Source of the DNA: Proteobacteria bacterium CAG:495
GTDB lineage: Bacteria; Pseudomonadota; Alphaproteobacteria; RF32; CAG-239
NCBI GenBank assembly: GCA_000432275.1
Contig: HF995256.1
Span: forward strand, 1 to 11,939
Length of the DNA: 11,939 nucleotides
Direction: 5' to 3'
The notes beneath the pieces are model-generated. The model saw only the letters and a program-made list of their open reading frames with translations. It had not been told where the DNA came from and did no database searches. Positions within the stretch are counted from its first letter, which is position 1; every line of letters begins with the position of its first letter. Shown here in pieces: positions 1-6,443 of this stretch. A program made the translations under genes and the position numbers.

Positions 1-426
1 GGTGCTGCTTCGGGAACCTGTTACAAAGCCCCGGCGCACACTCACAGCTACAGCTGTCCCAGCGGATACTCTGCTTCAACTTGTTCATCTAATTACATCC
101 AAAGCGGGACAACAGCTAAAGTATGCTCTTGCGGCGCAACTTCGGGAACCTGCTATAAGTGTAAAAATCCCTGTGACAGCTACAGCTGTCCGGCTAATGC
201 CAGTTGCACGTCTCCGGGCGGAAAACCGCAATGTACTTGCAGTTCCGGTTATGTGCCTCAACCTTCAGGCGGTGTATGTATCTGCCGGACTGACCCCCAA
301 TATTTCCAATGCAGCGGTGGTTCCATTGTTCTAAATGAGGATGTTGACTCATGGGCTTGGAGCTGTTATCGGGGCTATAGGGTAATTATGGCCAGCCCTT
401 GCGCCAAATGCGTTGTCTGCAACTAA
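1..426 (+). CDS. Cysteine-rich EGF-like repeat protein, C-terminal part (5' end outside window)
   Basis: Frame 1 is open from the first base to TAA at 424-426 and gives 141 residues with no start codon needed, so this is the 3' end of a larger gene. It contains 19 cysteines. A motif of the form SGTCYK occurs twice (near residues 4-9 and 49-54), and a segment of the form CPANASC...CTCSSGY has the spacing of an EGF-like module. The composition (Gly, Ser, Thr, Cys, Tyr) fits an exported, disulfide-bonded surface or secreted protein; the export signal would lie upstream, out of view. The last ~25 residues are rich in Trp and Cys and may form a separate cap. A strong terminator follows 13 nt after the stop. 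Function is unknown; adhesion or surface display is only a guess. Confidence 0.75.
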   Translation, partial: GAASGTCYKAPAHTHSYSCPSGYSASTCSSNYIQSGTTAKVCSCGATSGTCYKCKNPCDSYSCPANASCTSPGGKPQCTCSSGYVPQPSGGVCICRTDPQYFQCSGGSIVLNEDVDSWAWSCYRGYRVIMASPCAKCVVCN

Positions 427-439
427 TATGGATAGGCTC

Positions 440-471
440 AAAACCCCGGGACTTAACATCCCGGGGTTTTT
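440..471. terminator. Bidirectional rho-independent terminator
   Basis: A GC-rich hairpin of about 12 bp (AAACCCCGGGA / TCCCGGGGTTT) with a 7-nt loop has T-rich sequence on its 3' side and A-rich sequence on its 5' side. It lies between the convergent stop codons of the cysteine-rich gene (+) and the methyltransferase gene (-), so it can serve both. Confidence 0.9.
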
Positions 472-474
472 GAT

Positions 475-984
475 TTATTTTCGCTTCAGCCATTCTTTGA
501 AAATAATTTTCCGAGGCCACCATTTTCCTACGTCAAGTTTATAATTAATATAAGACTGACCGAATTTATTTGCGAGTTTATATTCCTCCACATGAGTAAT
601 GTAATAAGACATAACCTCAATCACCACCAATGCCCAAATAAAAATATACCACGATCCGAAATAAAGAGCTTCTCCCGCCAAAATGGCACCGGTGCCGAGA
701 GCCATGGGATTTCTCACAAAACGATACGGACCTTCCGTAACCAGTTTACGAGAATTCAGACGAAAATTTTTAACCTCGGCCTCTCCCTCTCTCATCAAGG
801 AAAAATAAGCCCACAAACAAAAGATAACGCCGCCCCACAATAAAACAAAGGCTGCCCCGTAACGCCACCAGGAAAATCCGGCTAAAGGCCATTGGCGATA
901 TTCCAGCCACAATAAAATCAAAGGCATATAGATAAGTACCGTTGCCGGCATACTGATAAAAAAACTCCAGAAATTTTTTCTCAT
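475..984 (-). CDS. Isoprenylcysteine/phospholipid methyltransferase-family membrane protein
   Basis: A 169-residue integral membrane protein with several hydrophobic segments (about residues 10-27, 41-62 and 98-130). It carries the hallmark of the ICMT/PEMT-like membrane methyltransferases: LVTEGPYRFVRNPM at residues 81-94, followed by an E-E pair (133-134) and an FGxxYxxY segment near 141-148. In the family this C-terminal part binds S-adenosylmethionine and methylates a lipid or small-molecule acceptor at the membrane. The substrate cannot be told from sequence. The ATG at 984 has an AGGAG box 6 nt upstream. It is transcribed alone, converging on the cysteine-rich gene and diverging from the Nudix gene. 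The family assignment is firm; the reaction is inferred from family knowledge. Confidence 0.85.
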   Translation of the reverse strand: MRKNFWSFFISMPATVLIYMPLILLWLEYRQWPLAGFSWWRYGAAFVLLWGGVIFCLWAYFSLMREGEAEVKNFRLNSRKLVTEGPYRFVRNPMALGTGAILAGEALYFGSWYIFIWALVVIEVMSYYITHVEEYKLANKFGQSYINYKLDVGKWWPRKIIFKEWLKRK

Positions 985-1126
985 GCTTTTCTCCTAAACA
1001 GCATATATCCGTTTTTATAATATTTATGACGTCTTGCCGCCATTTAAACATTTTGCCGAAACAATTTTACAATTTACTTTTGCCTCGGCCTTTGCTAACA
1101 TCTGTTGCAAATCAAGGAGAAAAAGA

Positions 1127-1534
1127 ATGGAAAATACCATTAAAGTAGGCGTCGGCTTATACATCGTCAACGAAAAACGGCAACTTCTGCTTGGCTTGCG
1201 CAAAAGCGCTCACGGCTGCGGAACCTGGTGTCCTCCCGGCGGGCATATGGAATTCGGAGAAAGCAACGCACAAGCAGCTGTACGCGAGGCCAAAGAGGAA
1301 ACCGGACTGGATATCGTACCCGACAGCGTCACGCTTGCAGGCGTCACCAACGACTACTTCAAAGAAAGCAACAAACACTACATAACCCTGAACCTGACCA
1401 CAACAAAATTCAGCGGCACGCCCCGATGTATGGAACCGGACAAATGTGCCGAATGGAAATGGTTTGACCTTGATAATCTGCCGAAAAACCTGTTTTTAAG
1501 CACTCAAAATTTTTTCAAAGAACACAAATTATAA
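1127..1534 (+). CDS. Nudix hydrolase, NUDT15/MutT-like
   Basis: A 135-residue Nudix protein with a perfect Nudix box, G39-x5-E45-x7-R53-E54-x-x-E57-E58-x-G60-L61, which binds the catalytic magnesium. The sequence before the box (GVGLYIV, then LLLGLRKS and TWCPPGGH) and after it (HYITL, then EPDKCAEWKWF) matches the layout of the NUDT15/MTH3-like group that hydrolyses nucleoside triphosphates to monophosphates. Sanitising of modified dNTPs is therefore likely, but substrates vary within the family. The start is the ATG at 1127, preceded by AAGGAGA with 6-nt spacing. An in-frame extension reaching back to 1034 has no comparable ribosome site and no Nudix homology. It is divergent from the methyltransferase gene and followed by the tRNA-Met promoter. 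Confidence 0.93.
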   Translation: MENTIKVGVGLYIVNEKRQLLLGLRKSAHGCGTWCPPGGHMEFGESNAQAAVREAKEETGLDIVPDSVTLAGVTNDYFKESNKHYITLNLTTTKFSGTPRCMEPDKCAEWKWFDLDNLPKNLFLSTQNFFKEHKL

Positions 1535-1551
1535 AAACTTAAAAATATTTA

Positions 1552-1580
1552 TTGACAAAGGCATTCAGAAATATTATTAA
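1552..1580 (+). promoter_or_regulatory. Sigma70-type promoter of tRNA-Met
   Basis: A perfect -35 hexamer TTGACA (1552-1557) is followed, after 17 nt, by TATTAA (1575-1580, 4 of 6 consensus), ending 15 nt before the mature tRNA 5' end. It lies between the Nudix stop codon and the tRNA. Confidence 0.65.
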
Positions 1581-1595
1581 ATACGTGAATTTGAT

Positions 1596-1671
1596 GGCGG
1601 GGTAGCTCAGTCGGTAGAGCGGAGGAATCATAATCCTTGTGTCGTGGGTTCGAATCCCTCCCTCGCTACCA
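1596..1671 (+). tRNA. tRNA-Met (anticodon CAT), probably elongator
   Basis: The 76-nt sequence folds as a full cloverleaf: 7-bp acceptor stem (GGCGGGG with CCTCGCT, two G-U pairs), D arm GCTC/GAGC, anticodon stem GAGGA/TCCTT around the loop ATCATAA, a 5-nt variable loop, T loop TTCGAAT, and an encoded CCA end. The anticodon is CAT. The first acceptor position is a G-U pair. That and the overall sequence resemble alphaproteobacterial elongator tRNA-Met rather than initiator tRNA, which has a C-A mismatch there and GGG/CCC in the anticodon stem. A lysidine-type tRNA-Ile2 is a less likely alternative. The T stem has one T-T mismatch (positions 50 and 64). Confidence 0.93.
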
Positions 1672-1680
1672 TAAAAAATC

Positions 1681-1708
1681 AAGCCATCGAATAGATGGCT
1701 TTTTTTTT
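1681..1708 (+). terminator. Rho-independent terminator after tRNA-Met
   Basis: An 8-bp stem AAGCCATC / GATGGCTT with the 5-nt loop GAATA is followed directly by a run of T residues (1700-1708). It starts 9 nt after the tRNA CCA end and ends 28 nt before the beta-lactamase start codon. Confidence 0.92.
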
Positions 1709-1736
1709 GTGGTAATTAGCGCACGGCAGACATTAA

Positions 1737-2558
1737 ATGAAAAAATATCTTATTTTACTGGTTTCCCTCACATTGCTTTCCTGCTGCCGAACAAAAACCG
1801 AAGAGATTGACCTTTCCTCTTATTTTGCAGGCCTTAACGGTACCGCCGTTTTCTATAATGCCAATACCGGACAATCTAAAATATACAATAAGGCATTGAG
1901 CTACAAACAATCTTCGCCCTGTTCCACATTCAAAATTATGTCCTCGTACATCGGCCTTTCCGAACACAAAATATCCATGCAAGACTCTCTGCGCAAATGG
2001 AACCGCAAGACTTACTGGAATCCCCAATGGAACCGGGACATCACCTTTCCGCAGGCCTTTCAGACATCCTGCGTTTGGTATTACCGCCGTCTTATTGACG
2101 AAGTCGGCGAAATGCGCACCAAACATTATCTGCAAAAATTCAACTACGGCAATATGGATACCTCCGACTGGAAAGGTTTGCTTAACAGCAATACGAACAT
2201 ACCGGAACTGCGCGGCTTCTGGCTGGAATCCTCCCTGAAGATTTCACCGGTTGAACAAACGCGGGTACTGGCAGAAATCTTTAAGAAAAACTCCCCTGCC
2301 GCCGCCGATCTCCAGAGCGTTATGAAAATACAGGATTCCCCTGTTAAAATTTATGGTAAAACTGGAATGGGCGTCAAAAACGACAAGGTTGTCGATGCAT
2401 GGTTTGTCGGCTTTTATGAAACTGCCGACAACAAAATATTTTTTGCCGTACGCCTGGATGACAATGACAACAACGCTGCTCCCGGTTACCGAACCCGAGC
2501 CAGTCAAATTGCCAGACAAATCGCCGTCGAAATAATAAACAGTGAAAAGATTTTTTAA
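1737..2558 (+). CDS. Class D (OXA-type) serine beta-lactamase, predicted lipoprotein
   Basis: 273 residues, the usual size for the class. All class D motifs are present in order: S63-T-F-K66 (acylation serine and the lysine that is carboxylated in the family), S111-C-V (SxV motif), Y137-G-N139, W162-L-E and K208-T-G210. The N-terminus is a signal peptide ending in a lipobox, LLSC with C16, so the enzyme is probably a lipid-anchored periplasmic protein; Cys17 follows directly. Enzymes of this family hydrolyse beta-lactam rings; the spectrum cannot be predicted here. A class D-like sensor domain is unlikely, because there is no long membrane N-terminus and no adjacent BlaI-type repressor. The ATG at 1737 lacks an obvious ribosome-binding site and lies only 28 nt beyond the tRNA terminator, so any own promoter must be very close to the start. 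Confidence 0.92.
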   Translation: MKKYLILLVSLTLLSCCRTKTEEIDLSSYFAGLNGTAVFYNANTGQSKIYNKALSYKQSSPCSTFKIMSSYIGLSEHKISMQDSLRKWNRKTYWNPQWNRDITFPQAFQTSCVWYYRRLIDEVGEMRTKHYLQKFNYGNMDTSDWKGLLNSNTNIPELRGFWLESSLKISPVEQTRVLAEIFKKNSPAAADLQSVMKIQDSPVKIYGKTGMGVKNDKVVDAWFVGFYETADNKIFFAVRLDDNDNNAAPGYRTRASQIARQIAVEIINSEKIF

Positions 2559-2653
2559 CTGCTGCCGCTGTAAAACGAAATTAATCTGTTTATTTAATAA
2601 AAAAAACACTATTATAAAAAACGGCTCGAATTTATAGCAAAGGAAACAAAAGT

Positions 2654-3271
2654 ATGATTAAGATTATTCTATACATTTTGCTGGCAATCATTCTCATCGC
2701 CTTGGCCGCAGCCGGCATACACCATTACCGTGTTGCCCTGAAAAACGCCAGAACTATGTCTGCATACGAAAAAGAAAAAATAACCTATAACAACAACCTT
2801 GGCAAAGTTTTGGTCGTTTATTACTCTCTGAGCGGACATACCAAAGAAATCGCCGACAAAATAAAAAAACTCACCAATGCCGACATCTATGAAATCCAAA
2901 CCGCAGAAAAAATAAACACAACACCGTGGTTCTACCTCACATTGCGCAACCAGATAAAAAAAGGGGAATACCCGCAGTTAAAAGAACCTCTCCCCGCCTT
3001 AGAGCAGTATGACGTCGTTTTCGTCGGCGGTCCCGTTTGGTGGTATACTTTGGCAACACCGCTTTCCTCTTACCTCAAACAAACTGATTTTCTGGGCAAA
3101 AAAGTCGTTCCGTTCTCAACGCAGGGAAGCAATGCCGGCAGCTTTTTAAGCGACTTTGCCGCTCAGGCAAAAAATGCAAAAATTCAAATTGCGGCCGAGT
3201 TCAACAACCTGCCGGAAAAATACAATCAAGCCGTAGATAACAAAATCGCCTTATGGCTCAATTCGCTGTAA
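2654..3271 (+). CDS. Membrane-anchored flavodoxin-family protein
   Basis: 205 residues. Residues 4-22 form one hydrophobic segment, then a linker leads to a flavodoxin-like domain beginning KVLVVYYSLSGHT. The SLSGHT stretch (58-63) is the FMN phosphate-binding loop, and GGPVWWYTLATP (125-136) is the second flavin-contact loop typical of the Flavodoxin_4 type. It is presumably an FMN-dependent electron carrier or quinone/NAD(P)H oxidoreductase held at the membrane. The N-terminal helix could alternatively be an uncleaved signal anchor placing the domain in the periplasm. The ATG at 2654 has an AAAGGA box about 9 nt upstream. It lies 95 nt after the beta-lactamase and ends at a strong terminator. 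The partner protein is unknown. Confidence 0.85.
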   Translation: MIKIILYILLAIILIALAAAGIHHYRVALKNARTMSAYEKEKITYNNNLGKVLVVYYSLSGHTKEIADKIKKLTNADIYEIQTAEKINTTPWFYLTLRNQIKKGEYPQLKEPLPALEQYDVVFVGGPVWWYTLATPLSSYLKQTDFLGKKVVPFSTQGSNAGSFLSDFAAQAKNAKIQIAAEFNNLPEKYNQAVDNKIALWLNSL

Positions 3272-3274
3272 AAG

Positions 3275-3304
3275 AAAAAGGCCTTTTCTCAAAGGCCTTT
3301 TTTT
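3275..3304. terminator. Bidirectional rho-independent terminator
   Basis: The stem AAAAAGGCC / GGCCTTTTT with a 10-nt loop is flanked by A and T runs. It lies between the convergent flavodoxin gene (+) and the ArsR-like gene (-) and overlaps the TAA of the latter at 3303-3305. Confidence 0.9.
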
Positions 3305-3947
3305 AGAATTCGTTTTTATCGCTCAAAGATTCATAACGTTTGTGAATACATTGAATGGCCGTTTTATGAACGCCGTTGGTAATGTTGTAAATCACAAAAC
3401 GCCCTTCTCTGCGGCAAACCACAAAGCCGTCGTCACGCAGCCGCTTCAGATACTGCGAAACTTTCAGCTGTTCACACGCCACGCCGCAAACAATCTCCGA
3501 AACGTTGCTCTCACCCTTAAGCGTCAAATATTCCAAAATGCGCATCTTATCGTAATTTGCAAACAACTTAATCTGATTCGCAACCATTTTGGTATAATCC
3601 CGCGGCAAAATCGCTTTGTAATCATCCTGCAAAAAATAAAAGCTGTCCGTCATATAGCCGAAAAGCTTACGAATACAAACAAAGATGCTGGCCGGATACT
3701 CTTCGCGGATATTATAATAAATAAAAAGCCCCCGGCGTTCGGTTTTCACCAGATTGGCATCACGAAGTTTCTTCAGGCTCTGCGAAACAATAACCTGCTC
3801 TTCACCCACGGCTTTGGTAATGGCGGAAACGGAAGACGCCCCGTTGACGTCGATAAACTCCAATATCCGCAAACGCAGGGGATGCGCTATGTAGCTTATC
3901 CCCTTTACGGCTTTTTTCATCACTTCGTCGGGCAGTTGTTCGCTCAT
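3303..3947 (-). CDS. Tandem ArsR-family transcriptional regulator (two fused winged-helix domains)
   Basis: 214 residues, about twice the usual ArsR length, because two ArsR/SmtB winged-helix domains are joined in one chain. Domain 1 (about 15-97) has AHPLRLRILEFI, a recognition helix VSQSLKKLRDANLV and wing RRGLFIYYNI. Domain 2 (about 122-206) repeats the pattern with DKMRILEYL, VSQYLKRLRDDGFV and wing REGRFVIYNI. The classical ELCVCDL metal site is absent. Domain 2 has Cys154 and Cys158 around the third helix, Cys178 at the wing and Cys200, while domain 1 has only Cys91, so a thiol or metal sensor in the second half is possible. It is the last gene of a four-gene operon (12 nt from the upstream gene; GGAGG 6 nt before ATG). 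It probably represses the operon through the palindrome at 5462-5487, acting as a covalent pseudo-dimer. The ligand is unknown. Confidence 0.87.
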   Translation of the reverse strand: MSEQLPDEVMKKAVKGISYIAHPLRLRILEFIDVNGASSVSAITKAVGEEQVIVSQSLKKLRDANLVKTERRGLFIYYNIREEYPASIFVCIRKLFGYMTDSFYFLQDDYKAILPRDYTKMVANQIKLFANYDKMRILEYLTLKGESNVSEIVCGVACEQLKVSQYLKRLRDDGFVVCRREGRFVIYNITNGVHKTAIQCIHKRYESLSDKNEF

Positions 3948-3959
3948 CGCGCGCCTCCG

Positions 3960-4322
3960 TTATTCCTTGACGAACGGACGCACATACATATCGAACTTGC
4001 GTTCGTTCTGCGGAGCCCATCCCATCAGGTGTTTGCGTCCCATGCAAAACAGCGGCGTCCCGATGCGGTCGCCCAAATTAAACTTGCGTGCGCATTTTAC
4101 CATCAGGTTAAAGCCTCCCGGATTCCCCACGTTCACCATTGTCATTTTCAAATCCGGATATTTTTTGTTGATGTATTCAAGAGCGTCGTGGCAATGCGGA
4201 CAACCGTTGGAGTAAAAGAAATACAGCTTGTCCGGATTGATTTCTTCGTCTGCTTTGGTTCCGGTATCGCAGCCGCTGACCAAAAATGTTAACACTGCCA
4301 GCAAAAATGCATATTTTTTCAT
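3960..4322 (-). CDS. Thioredoxin-fold lipoprotein with CPHC active site
   Basis: 120 residues. It has a lipoprotein signal with lipobox LVSGC (C18), then a compact thioredoxin/glutaredoxin-like domain: strand LYFFYSNG, active site C41-P-H-C44, and GTP90LF supplying the conserved cis-proline loop. CPHC is the DsbA-type active site, associated with a reactive first cysteine. Two more cysteines (77 and 93) flank the fold's second half. It probably acts as a lipid-anchored periplasmic thiol-disulfide oxidoreductase. The ATG at 4322 has AAGGAGA about 6 nt upstream. The gene lies between the helical hypothetical gene (10-nt gap) and the ArsR gene (12-nt gap), which suggests the operon responds to redox or metal stress in the envelope. 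Partners are not known. Confidence 0.87.
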   Translation of the reverse strand: MKKYAFLLAVLTFLVSGCDTGTKADEEINPDKLYFFYSNGCPHCHDALEYINKKYPDLKMTMVNVGNPGGFNLMVKCARKFNLGDRIGTPLFCMGRKHLMGWAPQNERKFDMYVRPFVKE

Positions 4323-4332
4323 CTTTTTCTCC

Positions 4333-4908
4333 TTATTCGATACAACAGTCTACGGCTTTGCGGACAAATGCCTTCATCTTGGACAGAGTGCCGCTTTTTT
4401 CGTTCTTCGGCGATTCGGAAACCGCTGGGGCCTTTTCAATCTTGTCGGAGAGCTGCTTAACCTCCGCAGACTTGTCCTCCAGCCACTTAACGTCGTCAAC
4501 GTTAAGCATATTCATATTAAGCCCCCAAAACAAACAATAAAGCTCGTACGCCTGATTAAACAGTTTATAGGCTTCTTCCGTATTATGCAAGCTTTGTTGT
4601 TTGGTACCCACTTCCATCAATCGCATTGAAGAAGCCAGCAAATGTTTGGAAATACACCAAACTTCCCCTTCATACGAAGGAATAATTTTTTGCATCAGGG
4701 TCTTGCGCAGCTCTCTGACCTCTTCAATCAAATCATAAAAAGAGTTTTTATTGGTTTTGGCTCCCGAAAAAACCAGATGTTCCTCAATGCTGATAAGATT
4801 CATAATCGCTATCGTCAAATCCTGATCCGATGACAAATCTTTGGGATTTAGCTTTTTTGAAGAATCAATCCGTTCCACGAATTCTTTTACGTTATCAATT
4901 TTTTTCAT
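4333..4908 (-). CDS. Conserved-looking helical protein of unknown function
   Basis: 191 residues, no signal peptide or membrane segment, so predicted cytoplasmic. It appears almost entirely alpha-helical: an acidic N-terminal helix, a core with ISIEEH (40-44), LIEEVRELRKTL (60-71), the stretch EGEVWCISKHLLASSMRL (80-97) and EEAYKLFNQAYELYCLFWGL (111-130), then a charged linker and a basic C-terminal helix ending in Cys-Cys. I do not recognise a named family; my impression that similar proteins occur in other lineages rests on memory only. AGGAGG is 6 nt before the ATG at 4908. The gene sits 18 nt after the CxxC membrane protein and 10 nt before the thioredoxin-like lipoprotein, so it is almost certainly co-transcribed and functionally linked. 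No function is assigned. Confidence 0.85.
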   Translation of the reverse strand: MKKIDNVKEFVERIDSSKKLNPKDLSSDQDLTIAIMNLISIEEHLVFSGAKTNKNSFYDLIEEVRELRKTLMQKIIPSYEGEVWCISKHLLASSMRLMEVGTKQQSLHNTEEAYKLFNQAYELYCLFWGLNMNMLNVDDVKWLEDKSAEVKQLSDKIEKAPAVSESPKNEKSGTLSKMKAFVRKAVDCCIE

Positions 4909-4926
4909 AATTATCCTCCTCGATTT

Positions 4927-5430
4927 TTATAATTGTGAATAGTTCAGAAGCAAGCTGCCGACGGCCAGCATCGCCAACGGCAAAACCACTTTTTCAAACG
5001 GAAAATGCGCATGGTTGTTGTTGCGTGCCTTCATCCGGGCATATAGCTTCTGCGAACAGACATAAACGGCGGCACCGGCTAAGACCGAAAACAAAAATCC
5101 GTCCATATAGAAAAAACCGATGACCTTCGGCATATAAGCCAATTGCCCCGCGTACAAAAAACCAACCGTTGACAATGACAGCGCCATCAGTAAAAAATCC
5201 CGGCCGTAAAAATTCCAGCCTTTCCTGTCAAACCACAAAATTGCCCAATACCCCAGCAAAGCCAACACCGCCCCGGTCCAAAAACCGACAACGGCGTCAC
5301 TGACGCCAAGTTTGCGCGCCACTTCAAGAGATGCCCCGATAGCAACCGTACAAACCACACAAGCCGGATTTGCCATCACCTTCATTGGCCATAATGCCGC
5401 AAGCACTAAAAAAGATAATATCGACTTCAT
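4927..5430 (-). CDS. Membrane protein with exported CVVC motif, first gene of redox-type operon
   Basis: 167 residues from the ATG at 5430, which has TTGGAG about 10 nt upstream; a TTG start 27 nt further upstream is possible but less good. A signal-like N-terminus (residues 1-20, ending KVMA) is followed at once by NPAC24-V-V-C27, then about four hydrophobic segments (near 46-66, 78-98, 108-126 and 147-163) with an Asn/His-rich loop around 137-142. After export, the CxxC would sit at the periplasmic membrane face, within reach of the CPHC lipoprotein encoded downstream. Electron relay across the membrane or metal handling are possible roles, but no family name is assigned. The promoter and palindromic operator candidate lie just upstream. 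Confidence 0.83.
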   Translation of the reverse strand: MKSILSFLVLAALWPMKVMANPACVVCTVAIGASLEVARKLGVSDAVVGFWTGAVLALLGYWAILWFDRKGWNFYGRDFLLMALSLSTVGFLYAGQLAYMPKVIGFFYMDGFLFSVLAGAAVYVCSQKLYARMKARNNNHAHFPFEKVVLPLAMLAVGSLLLNYSQL

Positions 5431-5461
5431 TAATATAGACTCCAAAATATATTTCAAAAAC

Positions 5462-5498
5462 TATATATAGTATAATTACTATATATAAAATAAGTCAA
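5462..5498 (-). promoter_or_regulatory. Promoter with overlapping palindromic operator of the ArsR-type operon
   Basis: On the minus strand, -35 TTGACT (5493-5498) and -10 TATACT (5469-5474) are separated by 18 nt, each 5 of 6 consensus. The -10 lies inside a perfect inverted repeat, TATATATAGTA / TACTATATATA (5462-5472 and 5477-5487, 4-nt centre). An AT-rich palindrome covering the -10 is what is expected for an ArsR-family repressor site. Assignment to the ArsR protein encoded at the end of this operon is an inference from position. The same region also contains a plus-strand TATAAT (5471-5476). Confidence 0.7.
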
Positions 5499-5539
5499 GT
5501 ATAATTTTTTACAAATGCTGTAGAAAAAAAACATCTTGA

Positions 5540-5557
5540 TATTAGATATTTCTAATA
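5540..5557. promoter_or_regulatory. Small palindrome upstream of the outer-membrane protein gene
   Basis: TATTAGA / TCTAATA, 7-bp arms with a 4-nt centre, lies 22 nt before the start codon at 5580 and about 50 nt from the other palindrome. It could bind a regulator of the plus-strand gene. No clear -35/-10 pair was found next to it, and short AT-rich palindromes arise by chance. Confidence 0.3.
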
Positions 5558-5579
5558 ACTGATTTTAACGGAGACATTT

Positions 5580-6443
5580 ATGCCAAATCGTATAATTCTG
5601 ACGGCTGCTGCCCTGATGTTGTTTTCATTTCCCGCCTTTGCCGACGATAGCGGGATTCCCCCCGAAGGACGCCTGCGTGCCAACTTTCGCAGAGTTGCCC
5701 TGGACGTTTCCTCAACCGAAGTCAGCAATGCCAAAGAATACCAAAACTCCCCCAACTCTAATTTAAGCGCCGACAGCGAAACCGTATTCAAGGGCGTGTT
5801 TGACTTTGTTTTGGAAGACGAACATCCCGATTGGCAGTGGAACAACAGCCTTTATATGGAATACGGCCGCACCAAACTCCGCCCTGCCGAAGGAGAAAGC
5901 ACCACCAGCGAAAGTGCGGACAAAATTTTGCTCACCAGCGATTATAACCGTAAGATGTGGCGTTATAAGGAAGCTGACGTCGGTCCGTTTGCCAGCCTGG
6001 GCTACCAGACGGAATTTACCGCCAACAACGACGCCCCGCGCAACAAAACTTTCCGCGGCAAGGCCGGTATCAAACTGTTTAACGGAAAATACATAAAAGA
6101 GCTGTACGCCGCTGCGGTTGAAGAGCTTGACCTCACCTACAGCCGCTCAGACACCAAAACCGCATATGAAATCGGTATCCGCGCAGAATATCCTTTGCGC
6201 GAGGGAGTCAAATTCCAATTAGAAAGCTACTTTCGTGATTACCTGATTTACAGCCGCTATGTCGGCACCGATTTCAAGTACGAGTTTAACCTGACTTCGC
6301 GTATGGATGTAAAAATCAAAAACAATTTCAGCCTTGCACCCTACATCACCTATTTTCAGGCTCAGGCGCGTGAAGCGCCGGTGGAGGGCAGCAACTTTAT
6401 GATTGGCTTGTCATTTAGCTATTCAGGCTTATTTAACCTCTAA
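5580..6443 (+). CDS. Predicted outer-membrane beta-barrel protein
   Basis: 287 residues with a clear Sec signal peptide (hydrophobic 5-18, cleavage near AFA-DD at 21/22). The mature part has no hydrophobic helix. It is a series of alternating polar/aromatic stretches typical of amphipathic beta strands (for example WQWNNSLYMEYGRTKL, PFASLGYQTEF, EIGIRAEYPL, VKFQLESYFRDYLIY, FMIGLSFSYSGLF), ending in an aromatic-hydrophobic strand with a terminal leucine. This fits an outer-membrane barrel of the DUF3078/DUF481 kind; the precise family is uncertain. GGAGA lies about 5 nt before the ATG. Its last 15 nt overlap the 3' end of the convergent ROK kinase gene. It is divergent from the ArsR operon, so the two may share regulation. 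Cargo or function is unknown. Confidence 0.8.
   Translation: MPNRIILTAAALMLFSFPAFADDSGIPPEGRLRANFRRVALDVSSTEVSNAKEYQNSPNSNLSADSETVFKGVFDFVLEDEHPDWQWNNSLYMEYGRTKLRPAEGESTTSESADKILLTSDYNRKMWRYKEADVGPFASLGYQTEFTANNDAPRNKTFRGKAGIKLFNGKYIKELYAAAVEELDLTYSRSDTKTAYEIGIRAEYPLREGVKFQLESYFRDYLIYSRYVGTDFKYEFNLTSRMDVKIKNNFSLAPYITYFQAQAREAPVEGSNFMIGLSFSYSGLFNL

Noticed and set aside
2..334. Plus-strand open frame of 110 residues starting at base 2
   Set aside because: It is out of frame with the cysteine-rich reading frame, which is open from base 1 to the TAA at 424-426 and has coherent EGF-like motifs.
3342..4292. Long plus-strand open frame of 316 residues
   Set aside because: It lies opposite the ArsR and thioredoxin-like genes, crosses their intergenic gap, has no family features and no ribosome site; it is an antisense shadow.
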